Shown here in pieces: positions 24,766 to 33,108 of a DNA stretch of 48,821 nucleotides. The DNA comes from Ruminococcaceae bacterium UBA3215 (GTDB lineage Bacteria; Bacillota; Clostridia; Oscillospirales; Ruminococcaceae), in assembly GCA_002363155.1 (NCBI GenBank), contig DEWH01000025.1, positions 119,547 to 168,367 of the forward strand, given 5' to 3'. The number at the start of each line of letters is the position of its first letter. The first letter of the stretch is position 1. Below the pieces are notes generated by a model. It saw nothing but the letters and a program-made list of their open reading frames with translations. It ran no database searches and was not told the origin of the DNA. The translations under genes and the position numbers were made by a program.

Positions 24766-25260
24766 TTATCTGTTGTCAACGTGCTCCGGGTAGAGGTCAT
24801 GGTGCGAGAGACGTTCCCATGCTACCTGCTCCCATTTTGTTCCCGGCATACCGTAGTTGCAGTAAGGGTCAATGGATATGCCGCCGCGGGGCAGGAATTT
24901 CCCCCAGACCTCGATATATGCCGGCTCCATAAGCTTTATAAGATCGTTCATTATGATATTCATGCAGTCCTCGTGGAAATCGCCGTGATTGCGGAAGCTG
25001 AACAGATACAGCTTCAAGGACTTGCTCTCGACCATTCTCACTCTCGGCACATACGAAATGTATATCGTCGCAAAGTCCGGCTGCCCGGTTATGGGGCAGA
25101 GACTTGTGAATTCGGGGCAGTTGAATTTAACGAAATAATCCCTGTCCTGATGCTTGTTCTCGAACGTTTCCAGCACCGACGGATCGTAGTCGGCGGAGTA
25201 TTTTGTACCGTTGCTGCCGAGAAGCGTCATTCCCTCGGCTTTCTTGTCTCTTTCGCTCAT
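24766..25260 (-). CDS. queF: 7-cyano-7-deazaguanine reductase
   Basis: A 164-residue unimodular QueF that reduces the nitrile of preQ0 to the amine of preQ1 with NADPH. The catalytic cysteine is C55 in SLCPITGQPDF, with D62 as proton donor. The QueF signature with ESKSLKLYLFSFRNHGDFHE binds the substrate. It is the last gene of the que operon, preceded by GGAGGAGAG, 12 bases after queC. It has the length of the short (YkvM) subfamily. Confidence 0.95.
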   Translation of the reverse strand: MSERDKKAEGMTLLGSNGTKYSADYDPSVLETFENKHQDRDYFVKFNCPEFTSLCPITGQPDFATIYISYVPRVRMVESKSLKLYLFSFRNHGDFHEDCMNIIMNDLIKLMEPAYIEVWGKFLPRGGISIDPYCNYGMPGTKWEQVAWERLSHHDLYPEHVDNR

Positions 25261-25272
25261 TTTCTCTCCTCC

Positions 25273-25950
25273 TTAAAGTGCCGGGTCTGCTATGCCGTTT
25301 GCGGCAAATGCCGCAGCCCGGTCACGGCAGGTACCGCACTTCCCGCAGGGCTTTTCCCCGCCCTCGTAGCAGCTCCATGTCATCTCAAACGGCACACCCA
25401 GCCTTATTCCCTCAGCAACAACGTCCGCTTTTGTTTTTGATACGAACGGGGCTTCGACTTTAAGCTGATTTCCGCTTCCTATATATATCGCGGAGTTGAT
25501 CGCGTCATTGAACTCCCTGCTGCAGTCCGGATAAGCGTTGCCGGCAGCATCGTCGGAATGTGCTCCGTAGCAGATCACCCCGCAGTCCAGCGAAATGGCG
25601 ATGCTCGCCGCGGACGACAGGAAAAGTCCGTTTCTGAACGGAACGTAAGTGGATACCGGCTTTCCGCCGCTGTGCATCTGCTGTTCGGCATAGGTCTCCT
25701 TCGGGATATCGCCCTTTCCGGCAATAAGCAGCGGGCAGTCCGAATCCGCAAATATCAGCGCAAGATCCAGTGTTTTCAGCCGTACTCCGTAATACTTGGC
25801 TATTTTCTGTGCGGCTTTCGTTTCCTTCGTGTGCTTCTGTCCGTAGGATATCGACAGCGCGGTCACGTTCTCCGCGCCGTATTTCTCTATTGCAAGCGCG
25901 AGGCAGACTGTGCTGTCAAGCCCTCCGCTGAAAAGAACAAGTGCCTTCAT
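25273..25950 (-). CDS. queC: 7-cyano-7-deazaguanine synthase
   Basis: A 225-residue ATP-dependent enzyme that converts 7-carboxy-7-deazaguanine to preQ0. The PP-loop SGGLDST is at residues 8-14. The zinc site is formed by the C-terminal cysteines in SCYEGGEKPCGKCGTC. The start codon overlaps the folE stop as ATGA, so the two are translationally coupled. Confidence 0.95.
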   Translation of the reverse strand: MKALVLFSGGLDSTVCLALAIEKYGAENVTALSISYGQKHTKETKAAQKIAKYYGVRLKTLDLALIFADSDCPLLIAGKGDIPKETYAEQQMHSGGKPVSTYVPFRNGLFLSSAASIAISLDCGVICYGAHSDDAAGNAYPDCSREFNDAINSAIYIGSGNQLKVEAPFVSKTKADVVAEGIRLGVPFEMTWSCYEGGEKPCGKCGTCRDRAAAFAANGIADPAL

Positions 25951-26516
25951 CTTACTCCCTCCGTCAGCATTTTCTGCAGGTCAGTGTCTTCACGGAATTT
26001 ACCGAGATATGTCTGTGTTACTGTCCGAGCAGGAACATTTCTTATTCCGCGCGCAGTCATACAGCTGTGCGAACCGGCTATCACCACGCCGACGTCCTGT
26101 GTCCCGGCAGCTTCCGACATTATCTCCGCTATATCCGAGCCGAGCCTTTCCTGGAGCTGGAGCCGCTTTGCCGCCATATCGCAGATACGGGCTATCTTGC
26201 TCAGACCGAGTACGCGCCCGTCCGGGATATATGCCACGTTCACCTTCATATCATACATCAGCGCCATGTGATGTTCGCAGAATGAGAAAACTTCGATATC
26301 GCGCATTATGATCGGACCGGGATTTTTCGGTGCTTCAAAGGTCTTTCCGAACATCTCCGCGATCTCATGATTTGAATAGCCTATCCCCTCGAACACTTCC
26401 TCGTACATGTCTGCGACACGCGCCGGTGTTTCCAGAAGTCCTTCGCGGCCGGGATCCTCTCCGAGCGCGGCGAGAATCCCTTTTATATGCTCTTCTATCG
26501 CTTTTTTATCTATCAT
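25947..26516 (-). CDS. folE: GTP cyclohydrolase I
   Basis: A 189-residue enzyme that opens GTP to 7,8-dihydroneopterin triphosphate, the first step of both folate and queuosine synthesis. The zinc ligands are C80 and H83 in FSFCEHHM and C151 in SHSCMTARG. Inside the que operon it most probably supplies substrate for QueD. It starts after GAGGAG, one base beyond the queE stop. Confidence 0.95.
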   Translation of the reverse strand: MIDKKAIEEHIKGILAALGEDPGREGLLETPARVADMYEEVFEGIGYSNHEIAEMFGKTFEAPKNPGPIIMRDIEVFSFCEHHMALMYDMKVNVAYIPDGRVLGLSKIARICDMAAKRLQLQERLGSDIAEIMSEAAGTQDVGVVIAGSHSCMTARGIRNVPARTVTQTYLGKFREDTDLQKMLTEGVR

Positions 26517-26517
26517 C

Positions 26518-27192
26518 TTATACTCCTCTTTTCTCCGGATCCCAGATAAACTTGTGCAGCTGCAGTTGCAGTCTGACAGATCCGAGTCCGCGCTCTTTCA
26601 TAAACTCCACCATTTCAGCAGGCTCTATCTTCCCGAAAACCGGGCTGAAAAACAGTGTACAGTGCTTTTCCGCGAGCCTGTATTCATCTATGATCTGCGA
26701 AGCCCGTTCAAGGTCTTCTCCAGAACCGATAACGAACTTTACGGAATCCTGCTCGTTAAGCAGATCAAAATTCTCTGTGAGCATGAACCGTTCCATTCCG
26801 CTTGACGGAAGCTTATAGTCCATTGTAAACACGGGTCTTTGCGCACCTGCAAACGGTTTCAGCAAAACCGCGCCGTTTGTTTCGATCTCTGTGCGCATAC
26901 CGGTTTCCGCAAGGGCTGTGATAAGTTCCGCGATGTCCGGCTGGAGAAGAGGTTCTCCGCCCGTGAGGGTAATATTCCGCACTCCCGCAGAGAAAGCTTC
27001 CTCCGCGGTCTTAACAAGGTCTTTCGTTGTCACCGCGGTATAAGGTGCGTCTTTTCCGTTCGCCCACATAGTATCGCACCACGAACAGCGCAGATTACAG
27101 CCTGTGAACCGCAGAAAAAGCGCAAGTTCTCCCGCCTTGCAGCCTTCGCCGTTTATGCTGATGAAATGCTCGGCAAGTCTGAATGTACCCAT
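26518..27192 (-). CDS. queE: 7-carboxy-7-deazaguanine synthase (radical SAM)
   Basis: About 224 residues from ATG 27192 (GAGG ribosome site); the open frame reaches 27231 but the family N-terminus begins here (MGTFRLAEHFISINGEG). The 4Fe-4S ligands C32, C36 and C39 have the CxxxCxxC spacing (CNLRCSWC). TLTGGEPLLQ binds SAM. It contracts 6-carboxy-tetrahydropterin to CDG. It begins just after the queD stop. Confidence 0.95.
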   Translation of the reverse strand: MGTFRLAEHFISINGEGCKAGELALFLRFTGCNLRCSWCDTMWANGKDAPYTAVTTKDLVKTAEEAFSAGVRNITLTGGEPLLQPDIAELITALAETGMRTEIETNGAVLLKPFAGAQRPVFTMDYKLPSSGMERFMLTENFDLLNEQDSVKFVIGSGEDLERASQIIDEYRLAEKHCTLFFSPVFGKIEPAEMVEFMKERGLGSVRLQLQLHKFIWDPEKRGV

Positions 27193-27193
27193 A

Positions 27194-27613
27194 TCAAACC
27201 TCGTAAACAGCGCAGTTATCCGGCGTTTCATAAACAGTCACCCGGAACACCGGAAGTCCGTCCGCTTTAAGCTCGTCCAGGAATGCTTTCGCAAAATTCT
27301 CGGCAGTGGGTCTGAACGGGACTTCGGTAAGCCGGAAATTCTCACTGTTGAGCGCATCTATGGTAGCATCTTTCAGACTGCCGCGCTCGTATATCATCGT
27401 GTGATCGTACCTGTCCGCAAGCGAACGCAGGGCTTTCTTCATATCTCCGAAATCTATCACCATACCGCGTTTTTCGCCGCTTTCAATAAGGCTGTCGTCT
27501 TTTATCTCTGCCTCGATCACCCAATGATGACCGTGCAGATTTGCGCACTTGCCATTGTAGCCGGCAAGGAAATGTGCGCTGTCGAACGAAGCGGAAGCTT
27601 TAAGAATGTACAT
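27194..27613 (-). CDS. queD: 6-carboxy-5,6,7,8-tetrahydropterin synthase
   Basis: About 139 residues from ATG 27613, set by GGAGGAG; an open frame to 27691 runs through the leader terminator and is not coding. The zinc ligands are H14 (FDSAHFL), H27 and H29 (LHGHHW); the catalytic cysteine is C23. YDHTMIYE and the C-terminal VYETPDNCAVYEV complete the signature. It is the first gene of queD-queE-folE-queC-queF, preceded by a structured leader with a terminator. Confidence 0.95.
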   Translation of the reverse strand: MYILKASASFDSAHFLAGYNGKCANLHGHHWVIEAEIKDDSLIESGEKRGMVIDFGDMKKALRSLADRYDHTMIYERGSLKDATIDALNSENFRLTEVPFRPTAENFAKAFLDELKADGLPVFRVTVYETPDNCAVYEV

Positions 27614-27707
27614 ATCTCCTCCGTATAAAAAAGCGTCCGCCGGAGCAGACGCAATCTGATCGTTATAACCGGGCATAGTTTCCCGTAACAAAAAGACTGC
27701 CCTGGTT
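27614..27707 (-). promoter_or_regulatory. Structured leader upstream of queD (riboswitch-like)
   Basis: On the minus strand a long stem forms between 27698-27707 and 27667-27675 (AACC-A-GGGCA with TGCCC-GGTT, one bulged A) around a loop of about 22 bases. A linker and a terminator hairpin follow, then the queD ribosome site at 27616-27622. A segment pairing CAGA with TCTG could compete with the terminator stem. This is the arrangement of an attenuator or riboswitch. PreQ1 is the obvious candidate ligand for this operon, but I could not match the sequence to a preQ1-I consensus and cannot judge classes II or III. Confidence 0.55.
27627..27652 (-). terminator. Leader terminator of the que operon
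   Basis: Minus strand: GCGTCTG and CGGACGC pair over 7 bases with one G-T (27633-27639 with 27646-27652) around a 6-base loop, followed by six T (27627-27632). It lies five bases before the queD Shine-Dalgarno, so it must be bypassed for the operon to be expressed. Confidence 0.8.
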
Positions 27708-27742
27708 TTGTTTAAAGACAGGATGGCGCAAACGAACTGTCT

Positions 27743-27965
27743 GCGGGGAACGCCCCGCTGCGAATCCGCCCATAGTTATCTGTAAGCGGATAATTTTTCG
27801 CCCGTATCACAAACTTTATCAGAAGACTTGACACCCTTGTGCGGGGAACGCCCCGCGGCGAATCCGCCCATGGTTATCTGTAAGCGAATAATTATTCGCC
27901 CGTATCACAAACTTTATCAAAAGACTTGATACTCTTGTACGGGGAACGCCCCGCAGCGAATACCG
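27743..27965 (+). repeat. 98-bp tandem repeat, locus 2
   Basis: Units start at 27743, 27841 and 27939, exactly 98 bases apart; the third is truncated after about 27 bases. Each begins with a perfect palindrome of the GCGGGGAACGCCCCGC type (third copy one base off), followed by AATCCGCCCAT, a weaker second hairpin and the linker CGTATCACAAACTTTATC. It is homologous to the repeat after tRNA-Cys at 380-557. It lies between the que leader and its likely promoter. Confidence 0.88.
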
Positions 27966-28022
27966 TAACACGGAATTCGGCAAGTCTCTCAAAAGACCGC
28001 CTGCATATTGCATTTGTATGGT

Positions 28023-28051
28023 ATTATAACAGATTTTCCCCGGAAAGTCAA
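28023..28051 (-). promoter_or_regulatory. Strong promoter facing the que operon
   Basis: Minus strand: TTGACT (28046-28051), a 17-base spacer and TATAAT (28023-28028). Transcription would run through the 98-bp repeats and the queD leader, giving a leader of about 400 bases. No better promoter was seen closer to queD. The stretch 28052-28334, between this promoter and the chemoreceptor promoter, holds no recognisable gene or structure. Confidence 0.72.
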
Positions 28052-28334
28052 GCCCGGGAATTAGTTTTTATTGATCCGAAGCCTTCGTCTGTTCCGCGCC
28101 GGCAACATTCTGCCTTCCGAAACAAGACTGTTCCCATAGTCGAGAGCGTATGTATGGACAAGTGCAGCCTCATAATCGGCACGGAAGACGGTCAATTTCG
28201 TCAAGTGCAGCCGTTTACACCGCCGGTCTTCTTATCTTATCGGCATCTAAAATCCGAGTACAGCGCATATTGCTGTATTCCTGCATTAGTAATTTTGAAT
28301 AATAATTACCTGTATCATTTGTTATATTTGTGGA

Positions 28335-28363
28335 TTGTGTACCACATTTTTATATGATATAAT
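28335..28363 (+). promoter_or_regulatory. Promoter of the chemoreceptor gene
   Basis: TTGTGT (28335-28340), a 17-base spacer and TATAAT (28358-28363) in a very AT-rich stretch, 81 bases before the start codon. Confidence 0.65.
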
Positions 28364-28444
28364 ATTTTTATATAAATATTTAGTTGTTTAAACTCTGCGG
28401 ATTAATTTTGATTTAAAACGCAGATCTCATTCAGGAGGAAGCAA

Positions 28445-30397
28445 ATGAACAAGAAAAGAAAAACCCTGAAGCTGAGACTTACTCTCTTATCGACCATTCC
28501 GGTACTCAGCGCATGTATCATTCTCGTTGTGATATATGTTGTTGTAAGCTTTGGCAGATACCTGTCAATGTACAAAGACGAAGGACTTGCTCTTTCCGAA
28601 GCCTACGCCTTGTCTGTCGAAAATACGATCTCCTCACTGTCACAGCAGTTTGATGTAGTAGATAAAAACCTGAGCATCGTTGACGAAAGCCTTACTATTG
28701 ACGAAAGAAAAGCGATGCTGAAAGACGCGGCTTCCACAAGCACGTTCAAGGATTTCTCCATTGCATACAGCACAGGCAAAACATACAGCGATACCGATAT
28801 CTCCGCCCGCGAGTACTTCAAGCAGGCTATGGCTACCCGCGGAGCTTATGTGTCAAGTCCTGTTGTACGCATGACCGACAACTCCATTACTATCATGATG
28901 GGAAAATACTTCTCCGCGAACGGTCAGGATTATGTCGTTTACGGCGGTCTTCCAGCCGAGACGTTCTCCGAGCTCATCAGGGAAGTCCATTACGAGGAAA
29001 ACGGCATAGCTTTCATCATCGACAAGGAAGGGATCGTTGTAGGAACAAGCACCAACGCTGTACCCCAGCTCACCGAACTCCAGGGCGAACACAGCCTCGG
29101 CAAATCCCTCACAGATGCAGTGGCGACGATACTCAAGGGCAAATCGGGCAACGTTGAGTTCAACATCGACGGCAAGGCTTACATAGCCGGATATGCGCAG
29201 GTAGATAGCGCGGAAGGCTGGTATATCGTGACCGCTACACCCGAACAGCCCGTACTTGACAGCATAGCAACGGCTGCATTCATGATAGTCGTAGTTGCGA
29301 TACTCGCAACGATCCTTGCATTCATAATCACAAGTATCCGCATCAAGAGGATAGCCGGGCCTGTCGCAGCCACCGCAAAACGTATGCAGGAAATGGCTGA
29401 AGGCGATATCACGACCCCTGCACAGATATACAAGACAAACGACGAGATCGAAACCATGTCCGAGGCTTCAAGTGCGCTCATCACAAATATGAGCTCGATC
29501 ATCTCCGATCTCGGAAGAGTCCTCACCGCTATTTCAAAGGGAGACCTCACAGTACGCACAGGCGTTGCATATCCCGGCGATTTTGTGCAGATAGAAAACT
29601 CGATCAACGATATTCTGAATGCTCTTAACAGCATCATGACAGATGTCAATATGAGCAGTAACGAAGTTCTCACCGGTTCCAACCAGATGGCAGAAGGCTC
29701 CCAGTCCCTCGCGGACGGCACTACCCGCCAGGCTTCAGCGATCGAAGAGATTTCCGCTACTATCGCAGAAGTTTCCACACAGATCGCTAATACCGCACAG
29801 AATGCGGCGCAGGCAGGAACCCTCTCCAAGCAGACCCAGGACAAGGTCAACGATCAGGACCGCGAGATACAGAGCATGGTCCAGGCAATGAACGAGATAA
29901 GCTCAACTTCCCAGGAGATCGAGAAGATCATCAAGACTATCGAGGATATCGCGTTCCAGACAAATATCCTCGCCCTCAACGCTGCTGTTGAAGCAGCCCG
30001 TGCAGGTGATGCCGGAAAGGGCTTCGCGGTAGTCGCTGATGAAGTCCGCAATCTCGCAAGCAAGTCCGCAGAAGCCGCAAGCAGCACCACATCACTCATC
30101 AACGCTTCTATCGAAGCTGTCGGCAAGGGCAGCAGGATAGCGCTGGCAACCGCGGATTCAATGAAGGAAGTCAAGGATATGTCGGCACAGACTGCTGCAC
30201 TCATAACCGAGATTGCTTCCGCAAGCGCAGAGCAGAACGAGTCTATCAACCAGATCACCAGCGGCATCGAACAGATCTCGCAGGTAATTCAGACAAACTC
30301 CGCAACAGCCGAAGAGACCGCCGCTTCCTGCGAGGAGCTTTCCGGTCAGTCCAAGCTGCTTCAGGAGCAGGTGGCAAGATTCAGGATAAACGGGTAA
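28445..30397 (+). CDS. Methyl-accepting chemotaxis protein
   Basis: A 650-residue transmembrane chemoreceptor. TM1 is at about 12-36, an extracellular dCache-like sensing domain at about 40-270, and TM2 at about 275-298. Two HAMP-like segments (about 299-350 and 355-400) precede the signalling coiled coil with the conserved tip IEDIAFQTNILALNAAVEAA and FAVVADEVRNLA. The ligand is unknown. The start follows AGGAGG by 8 bases. It is monocistronic, with its own promoter and terminator; no other chemotaxis gene is in the window. Confidence 0.95.
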   Translation: MNKKRKTLKLRLTLLSTIPVLSACIILVVIYVVVSFGRYLSMYKDEGLALSEAYALSVENTISSLSQQFDVVDKNLSIVDESLTIDERKAMLKDAASTSTFKDFSIAYSTGKTYSDTDISAREYFKQAMATRGAYVSSPVVRMTDNSITIMMGKYFSANGQDYVVYGGLPAETFSELIREVHYEENGIAFIIDKEGIVVGTSTNAVPQLTELQGEHSLGKSLTDAVATILKGKSGNVEFNIDGKAYIAGYAQVDSAEGWYIVTATPEQPVLDSIATAAFMIVVVAILATILAFIITSIRIKRIAGPVAATAKRMQEMAEGDITTPAQIYKTNDEIETMSEASSALITNMSSIISDLGRVLTAISKGDLTVRTGVAYPGDFVQIENSINDILNALNSIMTDVNMSSNEVLTGSNQMAEGSQSLADGTTRQASAIEEISATIAEVSTQIANTAQNAAQAGTLSKQTQDKVNDQDREIQSMVQAMNEISSTSQEIEKIIKTIEDIAFQTNILALNAAVEAARAGDAGKGFAVVADEVRNLASKSAEAASSTTSLINASIEAVGKGSRIALATADSMKEVKDMSAQTAALITEIASASAEQNESINQITSGIEQISQVIQTNSATAEETAASCEELSGQSKLLQEQVARFRING

Positions 30398-30428
30398 ATT
30401 CCCGCCTTAACAGCACGCAATACAGAAG

Positions 30429-30461
30429 AAGACCCTCTGTCAGTAATGACAGGGGTCTTTT
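30429..30461 (+). terminator. Terminator of the chemoreceptor gene
   Basis: A stem between AAGACCC-CTGTCA and TGACAG-GGGTCTT with one bulged T and a GTAA loop, followed by TTTTGTT. It begins 32 bases after the stop codon. Confidence 0.85.
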
Positions 30462-30487
30462 GTTATCCCGCAGAATCATAGATAAAT

Positions 30488-30553
30488 TCACAATGCACAA
30501 TGCACAATGCACAATTGTGGAGCGCGCTCTGCGCGCATATCTGAATCGTGACG
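30488..30553 (+). repeat. Iteron/hairpin element, copy C
   Basis: 7-bp iterons (CACAATG x3, then CACAATT) are followed by TTGTGG, a hairpin GCGCGC/GCGCGC with triloop TCT (30522-30536) and the tail ATATCTGAATCGTGACG. It ends four bases before the stop codon at the broken 3' end of the GH51 pseudogene. Confidence 0.87.
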
Positions 30554-30556
30554 AAA

Positions 30557-31514
30557 TTACCCGATCCTGCTTATAGATACCGATCCGGTACAGCAAGGAG
30601 AGGTTTTCATACTGTCGGTATCACGGCTGTAATTCGATTCATCATAATAATCGCTGTGCTCAAGGAACCACTCAGGCGCGTTGTAGTAGTGGTGGTCTAT
30701 AAGCCCAGCAAAGTCGGTAATGCTGTCGAAATCGCCGTTGTCAAGCTCTTCTTTCGCGTACTTGTAGGCGCCCATGTACATTCCGTGTCCGCTGTCACCG
30801 TCGTCGGGACCCGCCGTGAATATCAGCCCGATTTCGCCGTACATATCGGGGTTTTCTTTTTTCGCCTGCACAAAAGCTTCCGCGAAAGCACGGTATTTCT
30901 CGAAAAACGTATCTCCCGGTTCTCGTTTTCTATAGCGAAGTACACCCCGCCGGTATATCTGTCGGTCCCTCTGATATAGGCGGAAACGTCGTAAGACGCG
31001 CCCTCGGTGACCGCCATTCCGTCCAGGAAGCCTTTGTTCGCGATGCCGGCTCTTTCGCCGGAGCTGTTCTCCAGCGACATATATAGTTCGGGTTATTCTC
31101 GTTCAGTCCGCCCTCGCTGCGCACATTCGCGGTTATGCTTCCGACATCTGACCAGGCGTGGCGCTCATTCCCGCTTGCAAGCTTCGTGAACTCAAACGAG
31201 CGGTTCTGCACCATTTCGGCGTAAAGTCCGCCGTCGGCAGCGAAGTTTATATCCTCAATGAAAATGCCGAACAGCGTATCGCTTATCTCATGCACTGGGT
31301 CTCCAGCGTTTACAGTCAGCGAGTAGTTGCTGTTTTCCGTGTCGTATGCCGAGACCTCGCCTGCCGTTCCGTATATGCCGGAATGATCGTTCTGCGGAGT
31401 TGTTTCCGCTGTTTCCGGAGCCTGTGATGTCTCCGCATTGCCGGAAATTCCGCAAGCCGAGTACTGAACCGTAAGTGCAGCGCAGATAAGTATTGTGAGC
31501 AGTCTTTTTTTCAT
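30557..31514 (-). pseudogene. Decayed GH51 alpha-L-arabinofuranosidase lipoprotein
   Basis: Three reading frames together resemble a secreted GH51 enzyme. Frame 1 (31514 to about 31085) has a lipoprotein signal (VQYSACG) and LFGIFIEDINFAADGGLYAE. Frame 2 (about 31080-30925) continues with GIANKGFLDGMAV and GGVYFAIEN. Frame 3 (about 30915-30600) jumps to the late catalytic domain: FEKYRAFAEAFVQAKKENP and DHHYYNAPEWFLEHSDYYD. Roughly 350 residues between frames 2 and 3 are missing, and the C-terminus is cut off after YDESNYSRD. At least two frame changes and an internal deletion make a functional enzyme very unlikely. It faces away from araR. Confidence 0.88.
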
Positions 31515-31668
31515 AATGATCCTTTCATTTCCGGAGAGCTGTAAGCTGTCTTTCCGCCGTTATCTGCCGGTATCCGGGAACGCTCTCTGAAACATCTACA
31601 ATTTTTTGCCGAATGAATAATCAAGTTTTGATAATGCATACAAATTTAAAGAAATTGTCGAAGTTGTC

Positions 31669-31697
31669 TTTACAAATCCTTAGCAATATGCTATAAT
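31669..31697 (+). promoter_or_regulatory. Promoter of araR
   Basis: TTTACA (31669-31674), a 17-base spacer and TATAAT (31692-31697), 54 bases upstream of the araR start. No clear AraR operator overlaps it. Confidence 0.75.
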
Positions 31698-31750
31698 ATA
31701 TAAATTAGTATTATATATGTTATGTCAATATATGAAGGGCAGTGAGCAGT

Positions 31751-32836
31751 ATGGACGATTACAAATATCTCGCACTTGTGGATTGGGTAAAGAAATACAT
31801 CACAGATGAGCAGATGAAGCCGGGTGACCGCTTCCTCACCGAAAAGGAGCTATGCACCATACACAATGTCAGCAGACAGACCGTGAGACAAGCGCTGATG
31901 AAGCTCGAACGCGACAACATCATAAGCCGTGTGAGAGGCAGCGGAACATACATCAGCGGCACCGCCGCTGCCCCGAGATCCTCCGCCGGCGGGAGCATCG
32001 GCGTAATCTCCACATATTTCAGCGATTACATCTTCCCCCATATAATCACCGGTATCGAGAGAGTGCTCAACGATGCCGGCTGCCCTATCCAGATAGCCAC
32101 GACTCACAACCTCGTTTCCGAGGAGACGCAGGCGCTTAAAAGCATGCTTGCAAACGGAGTGCGCGGTCTTATAGTCGAACCTTCAAAAAGCGCATTGCCT
32201 AATCTTAATGCCGGGCTTTACGAAGAGATCCGCAAAAGCGGGATACCACTTGTTTTCTTCAACGCGAAGTATGACTGGGCAGAATCCCCCTGCGTTGCTA
32301 TGGACGATACCGCGGCAGCCCGGACCGTCACAGACTACCTCTTTGACTGCGGACACACAAAGCTGTGCGGATTTTTCGTTCTCGACAATATCCAGGGTCA
32401 CAAGCGTTTCCGCGGATTTGCCGAAAGCTGTGCAGCCCACGGAAAGGCCGAAAGCGAACAGAACCTTATCTGGTATGCCGCAGAGGAAAGCGCGAAGATA
32501 TTCACCTACGAAAAAAGGCGCATACTCGATATGCTCGGAAGATTCACCGCCGTCGTGTGCTACAACGATATGCTCGCGATAGAACTTTTGAAATTCTGCA
32601 AAGAAAACGGCATCAGCGTGCCGGACGATGTATCCGTAGTCGGGATCGACGATTCACGCTACGCTGCGATCTGCGATGTTCCGCTGACAACCGTTCATCA
32701 CCCTCACGACAAGGTGGGAGAAGCCGCTGCGAAGCTCCTGCTGAAGCGTATTGAAAACCCCGGTGCGCCGACGGAAGATATACTGTTCACGCCGGAGCTT
32801 GTTGTAAGAGATTCTGTAAAGGACCTGAACGGCTGA
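31751..32836 (+). CDS. araR: AraR-type transcriptional repressor (GntR/LacI hybrid)
   Basis: About 361 residues from ATG 31751; a GTG three codons earlier is also in frame but too close to the AAGGG site. Residues about 1-72 are a GntR winged helix (FLTEKELCTIHNVSRQTVRQ, then SRVRGSGTYIS). Residues about 82-350 are a LacI/GalR-type sugar-binding domain (GSIGVISTYFSDYIFPHI, VVCYNDMLAIELL, DDVSVVGIDDSRYA). This fusion is diagnostic of AraR, which represses arabinose genes until L-arabinose binds. The araABD operon 1.4 kb downstream is the expected target. Confidence 0.9.
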   Translation: MDDYKYLALVDWVKKYITDEQMKPGDRFLTEKELCTIHNVSRQTVRQALMKLERDNIISRVRGSGTYISGTAAAPRSSAGGSIGVISTYFSDYIFPHIITGIERVLNDAGCPIQIATTHNLVSEETQALKSMLANGVRGLIVEPSKSALPNLNAGLYEEIRKSGIPLVFFNAKYDWAESPCVAMDDTAAARTVTDYLFDCGHTKLCGFFVLDNIQGHKRFRGFAESCAAHGKAESEQNLIWYAAEESAKIFTYEKRRILDMLGRFTAVVCYNDMLAIELLKFCKENGISVPDDVSVVGIDDSRYAAICDVPLTTVHHPHDKVGEAAAKLLLKRIENPGAPTEDILFTPELVVRDSVKDLNG

Positions 32837-32865
32837 CAGTCTGAACACCGATAGCAAAAAATATA

Positions 32866-32909
32866 AGATCCGGAAGCGATAACCTGCCGCTCCCGGATCT
32901 TTCTGTTTT
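32866..32909 (+). terminator. Terminator of araR
   Basis: An 8-bp stem AGATCCGG/CCGGATCT (32866-32873 with 32893-32900), extended by inner pairs, followed by TTCTGTTTT. It starts 30 bases after the araR stop. Confidence 0.82.
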
Positions 32910-32970
32910 CAAGCAAGCATATCTGTATTAATGATCTGAGTATCGGTAAACCTTTTTCCTGTCCGTTTCA

Positions 32971-33009
32971 ATGGATAATACTCCAAATTATATGGACAAT
33001 TATCTTGTA
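32971..33009 (+). promoter_or_regulatory. Direct-repeat operator-like site
   Basis: Two related boxes 21 bases apart: ATGGATAATACTC (32971) and ATGGACAATTATCTTGTA (32992-33009). The second matches, with two differences, a site in the leader of the AraC-type gene (33974-33991, opposite strand). A two-turn spacing is typical of AraC-family half-sites. No gene starts nearby on either strand, so its role here is unclear. Confidence 0.45.
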
Positions 33010-33046
33010 CAGTGTTATGCTTTTAACGAAGCTAAGCACCCGGAAT

Positions 33047-33062
33047 GATGTACGGACAAATT
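33047..33062 (+). promoter_or_regulatory. AraR-box-like sequence
   Basis: GATGTACGGACAAATT resembles the Bacillus AraR operator, a palindrome around TTGTACGTACAA. It lies in the 272-base gap between convergent araR and the AraC-type gene, with no promoter obvious beside it. The assignment is by resemblance only. Confidence 0.35.
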
Positions 33063-33108
33063 CAGCCGGGAATATACGCTGTTTTCAGACAAATACAGGT
33101 GTACGGTA

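Noticed and set aside
27614..27707. Firm assignment as a preQ1-I riboswitch
   Set aside because: The expected short hairpin with an A-rich 3' tail pairing back into its loop cannot be laid out convincingly. I kept it as a riboswitch-like leader of unknown class.
27743..27965. CRISPR or phage attachment site at the 98-bp repeats
   Set aside because: The units are contiguous without spacers. Although one locus follows a tRNA gene, there is no integrase and no duplicated tRNA 3' end, so an attachment site is not supported.
32654..32916. Small minus-strand frames over the araR 3' end
   Set aside because: They lack ribosome sites and lie antisense to AraR coding sequence and its terminator.
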